From the NCBI GenBank assembly GCA_014382715.1, contig JACNJD010000222.1, forward strand, positions 1 through 33,770: a DNA stretch of 33,770 nt, in the 5' to 3' direction. The stretch is from Candidatus Desulfacyla euxinica (GTDB lineage Bacteria; Desulfobacterota; DSM-4660; Desulfatiglandales; Desulfatiglandaceae). Each line of letters starts with the position of its first letter. Positions within the stretch are counted from its first letter, which is position 1. Positions 31,343 through 33,770 of the stretch are shown here, in pieces. Made by a program: the position numbers and the translations under genes. Below the pieces are notes generated by a model. That model worked only from the letters and a program-made list of their open reading frames with translations. It ran no database searches and was not told the DNA's origin.

Positions 31343-31783
31343 ATGGCTATGTTAACTGTCAATCATCCAGAATCACCTGAGGAATTCGAAGAATACTACG
31401 ATCTGAGATGGCGCGTACTTCGTGAACCATGGGGCCAGCCACGCGGGAGCGAGAAGGATGAATTTGACCCTGTCGCAGACCACGTGAGCGTGCGGGACCA
31501 GGAGGGTAAACTCATCGGGATCGGACGTCTGCACCTGAATAATGATCGAGAGGCGCAGATCCGCTATATGGCGACGGAGGAGGATGTTCGTGGTTTCGGT
31601 ACCGGTCGAGTAATCATAGCGCGACTCGAAGCAATCGCGAAGGAGCGCGGTGTTCACCGGATAACACTAAACGCCAGAGAAAATATAGTTGGCTTCTACG
31701 AGCATCTGGGCTATCGTGTGACTGGCGAGGGACCCACCATGTTCCATGAGATTAGACATTCGAAGATGAAAAAGGAACTGTAG
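31343..31783 (+). CDS. GNAT-family N-acetyltransferase
   Basis: This 146-aa acetyltransferase fold protein has ESPEEFEEYYDLRWRVLREP at the start. Then comes IGIGRLHLNNDREAQIRYMA, the acetyl-CoA loop VRGFGTGRVI (R-x-x-G-x-G), and NARENIVGFYEHLGYRVTGE, all classic for the ElaA-like/GNAT group. Its ATG follows the preceding stop codon with no gap, so the two are co-translated. The substrate is unknown. The basic C-terminal end is KMKKEL. Confidence 0.85.
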   Translation: MAMLTVNHPESPEEFEEYYDLRWRVLREPWGQPRGSEKDEFDPVADHVSVRDQEGKLIGIGRLHLNNDREAQIRYMATEEDVRGFGTGRVIIARLEAIAKERGVHRITLNARENIVGFYEHLGYRVTGEGPTMFHEIRHSKMKKEL

Positions 31784-31860
31784 GAACATGAAATATATGA
31801 AATGCAACATGGTGGTCAATGGTGTGAAAACAGGGGAAGTCAAAAAGAGGAGGACTGGTC

Positions 31861-33276
31861 ATGTCAAAAACCGATGAATTAGCGTTTTTAGATGCGACTG
31901 CGCAGGCTGAGCTGGTTAGAAAGAAAGAAGTTACGGCAGTTGAACTTGTGGAAGCTGCCATAGACAGGATGGAACGATTGAACTCAAAGCTTAACGCAAT
32001 AGTCACACCCATGTACGACCTTGCACTGGAAAACGCCAGGGGCAGTCTCCCTGAAGGTCCGTTCAGCGGGGTCCCGTATCTACTTAAGGACCTGCTTGCA
32101 TCTTATGCAGGAGTGCCCATGTCGTTCGGGTCAAAACTTCTGCGTAATTTTGTGCCGGACCACGACAGTGAACTGGTTGCGAGAATTAAGCGGGCGGGTT
32201 TGATCGTTGCAGGAAAGACGAACACTCCGGAGTTTGGTATACTTCCTACCACTGAACCGGCTCTTTTTGGGCCGTGCAGGAACCCGTGGAATACTGAAAG
32301 GAGTACAGGGGGGTCCAGCGGCGGGTCAGCAGCGGCAGTTGCTGCGGGTCTTGTCCCCATGGCCCATGCCAATGATGGAGGGGGTTCGATTCGAATTCCT
32401 GCTTCCTGCTGTGGGCTGTTTGGTCTTAAACCTACACGTGGCAGGAATCCACTTGGTCCGGATTTCGGAGATATACTCAGTGGGCTGGTTGCGGAGCATG
32501 CCGTTACCAGATCAGTAAGGGACAGTGCGGCGCTTCTTGACGCAACCTCAGGCCCTGATATAGGTGACCCGTACTGGGCGCCACCGCCTGCGCGCCCCTT
32601 TGTTGAGGAAATTGGTGCTAAACCGGAAAAACTCAAAATCGCGTTTACAAAGAAAACAGCAGATGGCAGCGAGTTACATCCCGACTGTGTCAAAGCAGTT
32701 GAAGATGCTGCCCGTTTATGCGCTGATCTCGGACATGAGGTGGAAGAGGCTTTCCCTGTGTTGGATAGCATGCAGATAACCCAATCATTTACAGTTGTGT
32801 GGGCTGCCGGAAACGCTTCTACCCTGAAAGCCCTGGGGGCCTTAAAAGAACAGGTTGAGCCGCTTTCATGGGCTTTGTACGAAATGGGGTCCGGACTTCA
32901 AGCGCCTGACTACCTGATGGCGGTTCAAGAAATTCAGAATATTGCAAGGGTGGTTGCGCGTTTTTTTGTTGAATATGATATATGGCTTACTCCAACACTC
33001 GCTGAACCGCCGGTGCCTCTCGGGACTTTTGATTCAACGGATGAGGATCCTATGGCGGGGTTTACACGTTCAGCGAGGTATGTTCCGTTTACGCCTATAG
33101 CCAATGTTACCGGGCAGCCGGCAATGTCCGTACCTTTGTTTTGGAACGATGAAGACTTGCCCGTAGGCTCTCATTTTATCGGGCGTTTTGGTGACGAGGC
33201 AACACTTTTCCGGCTTGCTGCACAGCTTGAAGAGGCAAGACCCTGGGCTGACAGACGGCCACCCGTATCAGCCTAA
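31861..33276 (+). CDS. Amidase signature family hydrolase
   Basis: This 471-aa amidase has the Ser-cisSer-Lys triad: Lys in YLLKDLLA, cis-Ser in [17 protein letters not shown] and the nucleophile in [20 protein letters not shown]. The C-terminal part ([13 protein letters not shown], then [17 protein letters not shown] and a [15 protein letters not shown] end) is like 6-aminohexanoate-cyclic-dimer hydrolase and other broad amidases rather than GatA. It would release acid and amine from an amide. The ATG follows GAGGAGG by 6 nt. Its place after the acyl-CoA genes suggests amide or lactam breakdown, but this is inferred. Confidence 0.92.
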   Translation: MSKTDELAFLDATAQAELVRKKEVTAVELVEAAIDRMERLNSKLNAIVTPMYDLALENARGSLPEGPFSGVPYLLKDLLASYAGVPMSFGSKLLRNFVPDHDSELVARIKRAGLIVAGKTNTPEFGILPTTEPALFGPCRNPWNTERSTGGSSGGSAAAVAAGLVPMAHANDGGGSIRIPASCCGLFGLKPTRGRNPLGPDFGDILSGLVAEHAVTRSVRDSAALLDATSGPDIGDPYWAPPPARPFVEEIGAKPEKLKIAFTKKTADGSELHPDCVKAVEDAARLCADLGHEVEEAFPVLDSMQITQSFTVVWAAGNASTLKALGALKEQVEPLSWALYEMGSGLQAPDYLMAVQEIQNIARVVARFFVEYDIWLTPTLAEPPVPLGTFDSTDEDPMAGFTRSARYVPFTPIANVTGQPAMSVPLFWNDEDLPVGSHFIGRFGDEATLFRLAAQLEEARPWADRRPPVSA

Positions 33277-33378
33277 AAACGAAAAATAACCAATCGAGAT
33301 AATTGCGAGTGCACAAGTGAAACACAGAATAATATTCTTCAGTTATTTCTCTTTTTCATATGTTCTCGATTTAGAATT

Positions 33379-33770
33379 TCAAGTGACAAAGAGATCTTTT
33401 GTGGAAAAATTGGGATCGCTGGTAAGGTTGACGCCAAGGCGTCTCAAACCTGCTTCGTCTCCCGGAGTGGGGATATGGGTCGTATGTACCTCACATCCCC
33501 GTAAATCGGTTAATTTTCCCATAGCTAATTGAGCTGCAGGATTTGATGTTGCGCTGATGCTTAGTGCAATAAGTGTTTCCTCCAGGTCCAAGCTGAGGGA
33601 TTTTTCATTTAAAATTGCCGTTTTGAGATTTCTAACCGAGTCTATGATATTTGGTGGCAGCAATTTAATCTTACCAGGAATTTCTGCCAAATGCTTAATA
33701 GCATGCAGAATAAGGCTGGATGCCGCATGAAGATTAGGGGAATTACTGCCGGTCACAATAGTGCTGTCCT
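33379..33770 (-). CDS. DUF1846/UPF0371 family protein, C-terminal part
   Basis: The reading frame enters from the right edge, so only the last ~130 residues are present. They include STIVTGSNSPNLHAASSLIL and LLPPNIIDSVRNLKTAIL. SISATSNPAAQLAMGKLTDL and the end THIPTPGDEAGLRRLGVNLT then DPNFSTKDLF follow. The HIPTPGDE and LRRLGVNLT pair is typical of the C-terminus of DUF1846 proteins (~500 aa), whose function is not settled. It is convergent with the amidase gene, with ~100 bp between and no clear terminator. Confidence 0.85.
   Translation of the reverse strand, partial: DSTIVTGSNSPNLHAASSLILHAIKHLAEIPGKIKLLPPNIIDSVRNLKTAILNEKSLSLDLEETLIALSISATSNPAAQLAMGKLTDLRGCEVHTTHIPTPGDEAGLRRLGVNLTSDPNFSTKDLFVT

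Noticed and set aside
31789..31878. 29-aa frame between the GNAT and amidase genes
   Set aside because: It starts with only a weak ribosome site and overlaps the amidase start. The composition gives no support, though a leader peptide cannot be excluded.

Overview
The window looks like a chromosomal segment of an anaerobic, deltaproteobacterial-type organism (Desulfobacterota in the broad sense). The taxonomy is an inference. It rests on an IDSGKTT-type (spirochaete/delta/mitochondrial-like) elongation factor G, a relic of a tungsten aldehyde:ferredoxin oxidoreductase, an NDP-forming acyl-CoA synthetase subunit, a beta-oxidation operon, and many degenerate 7-bp tandem repeats between genes. 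No rRNA, CRISPR array, integrase or transposase was found.

Region 1 (1-3.5 kb) is AT-rich and accessory. It holds a small Lys-rich protein, the two ends of a destroyed type IIG (Eco57I-like) restriction-modification gene, a seven-repeat zinc-ribbon protein with a C-terminal endonuclease-like domain lying between those ends, and a tandem excisionase-type HTH protein. It abuts the 3' end of a tRNA-Gln/tRNA-Glu pair (3526-3677), a common kind of island boundary.

Region 2 (3.7-10.7 kb, minus strand) is a complete oligopeptide/dipeptide ABC transporter, oppA-B-C-D-F. The gaps within it are filled with heptamer repeats, and these even supply the start codons of oppC and oppF.

Region 3 (11.1-18.7 kb, plus strand) carries an SDR oxidoreductase, a frameshifted thioredoxin-like relic, and a three-gene envelope glycosylation cluster: an ArnT-like GT83 enzyme, a GT9 heptosyltransferase-like enzyme, and a GtrA-GT83 fusion with distinctly higher GC. 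These are followed by a decayed 500-bp stretch and a TIGR02757/DUF2400 protein. A tiny leader ORF upstream of the last has a correctly phased A-AAA-AAG slippery site.

Region 4 (18.7-24.5 kb) is a fadN-fadA-fadE beta-oxidation operon. It has a near-perfect TetR-type palindrome at its promoter and a strong intrinsic terminator.

Region 5 (24.6-27.7 kb) is a tight operon of EF-G (spdEFG1/mtEFG1-like), a RecA/KaiC-like ATPase overlapping it by 4 nt, and a 48-aa coiled-coil protein. An aldehyde ferredoxin oxidoreductase C-terminal relic follows.

Region 6 (28.4-33.8 kb) looks like acyl-CoA or amide catabolism: an alpha/beta hydrolase with a Cys in place of the nucleophilic Ser, a MaoC/PhaJ-like hydratase, an NDP-forming acyl-CoA synthetase alpha-type subunit without its beta partner, a GNAT acetyltransferase and an amidase. 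The window ends in the C-terminus of a DUF1846 protein on the minus strand.
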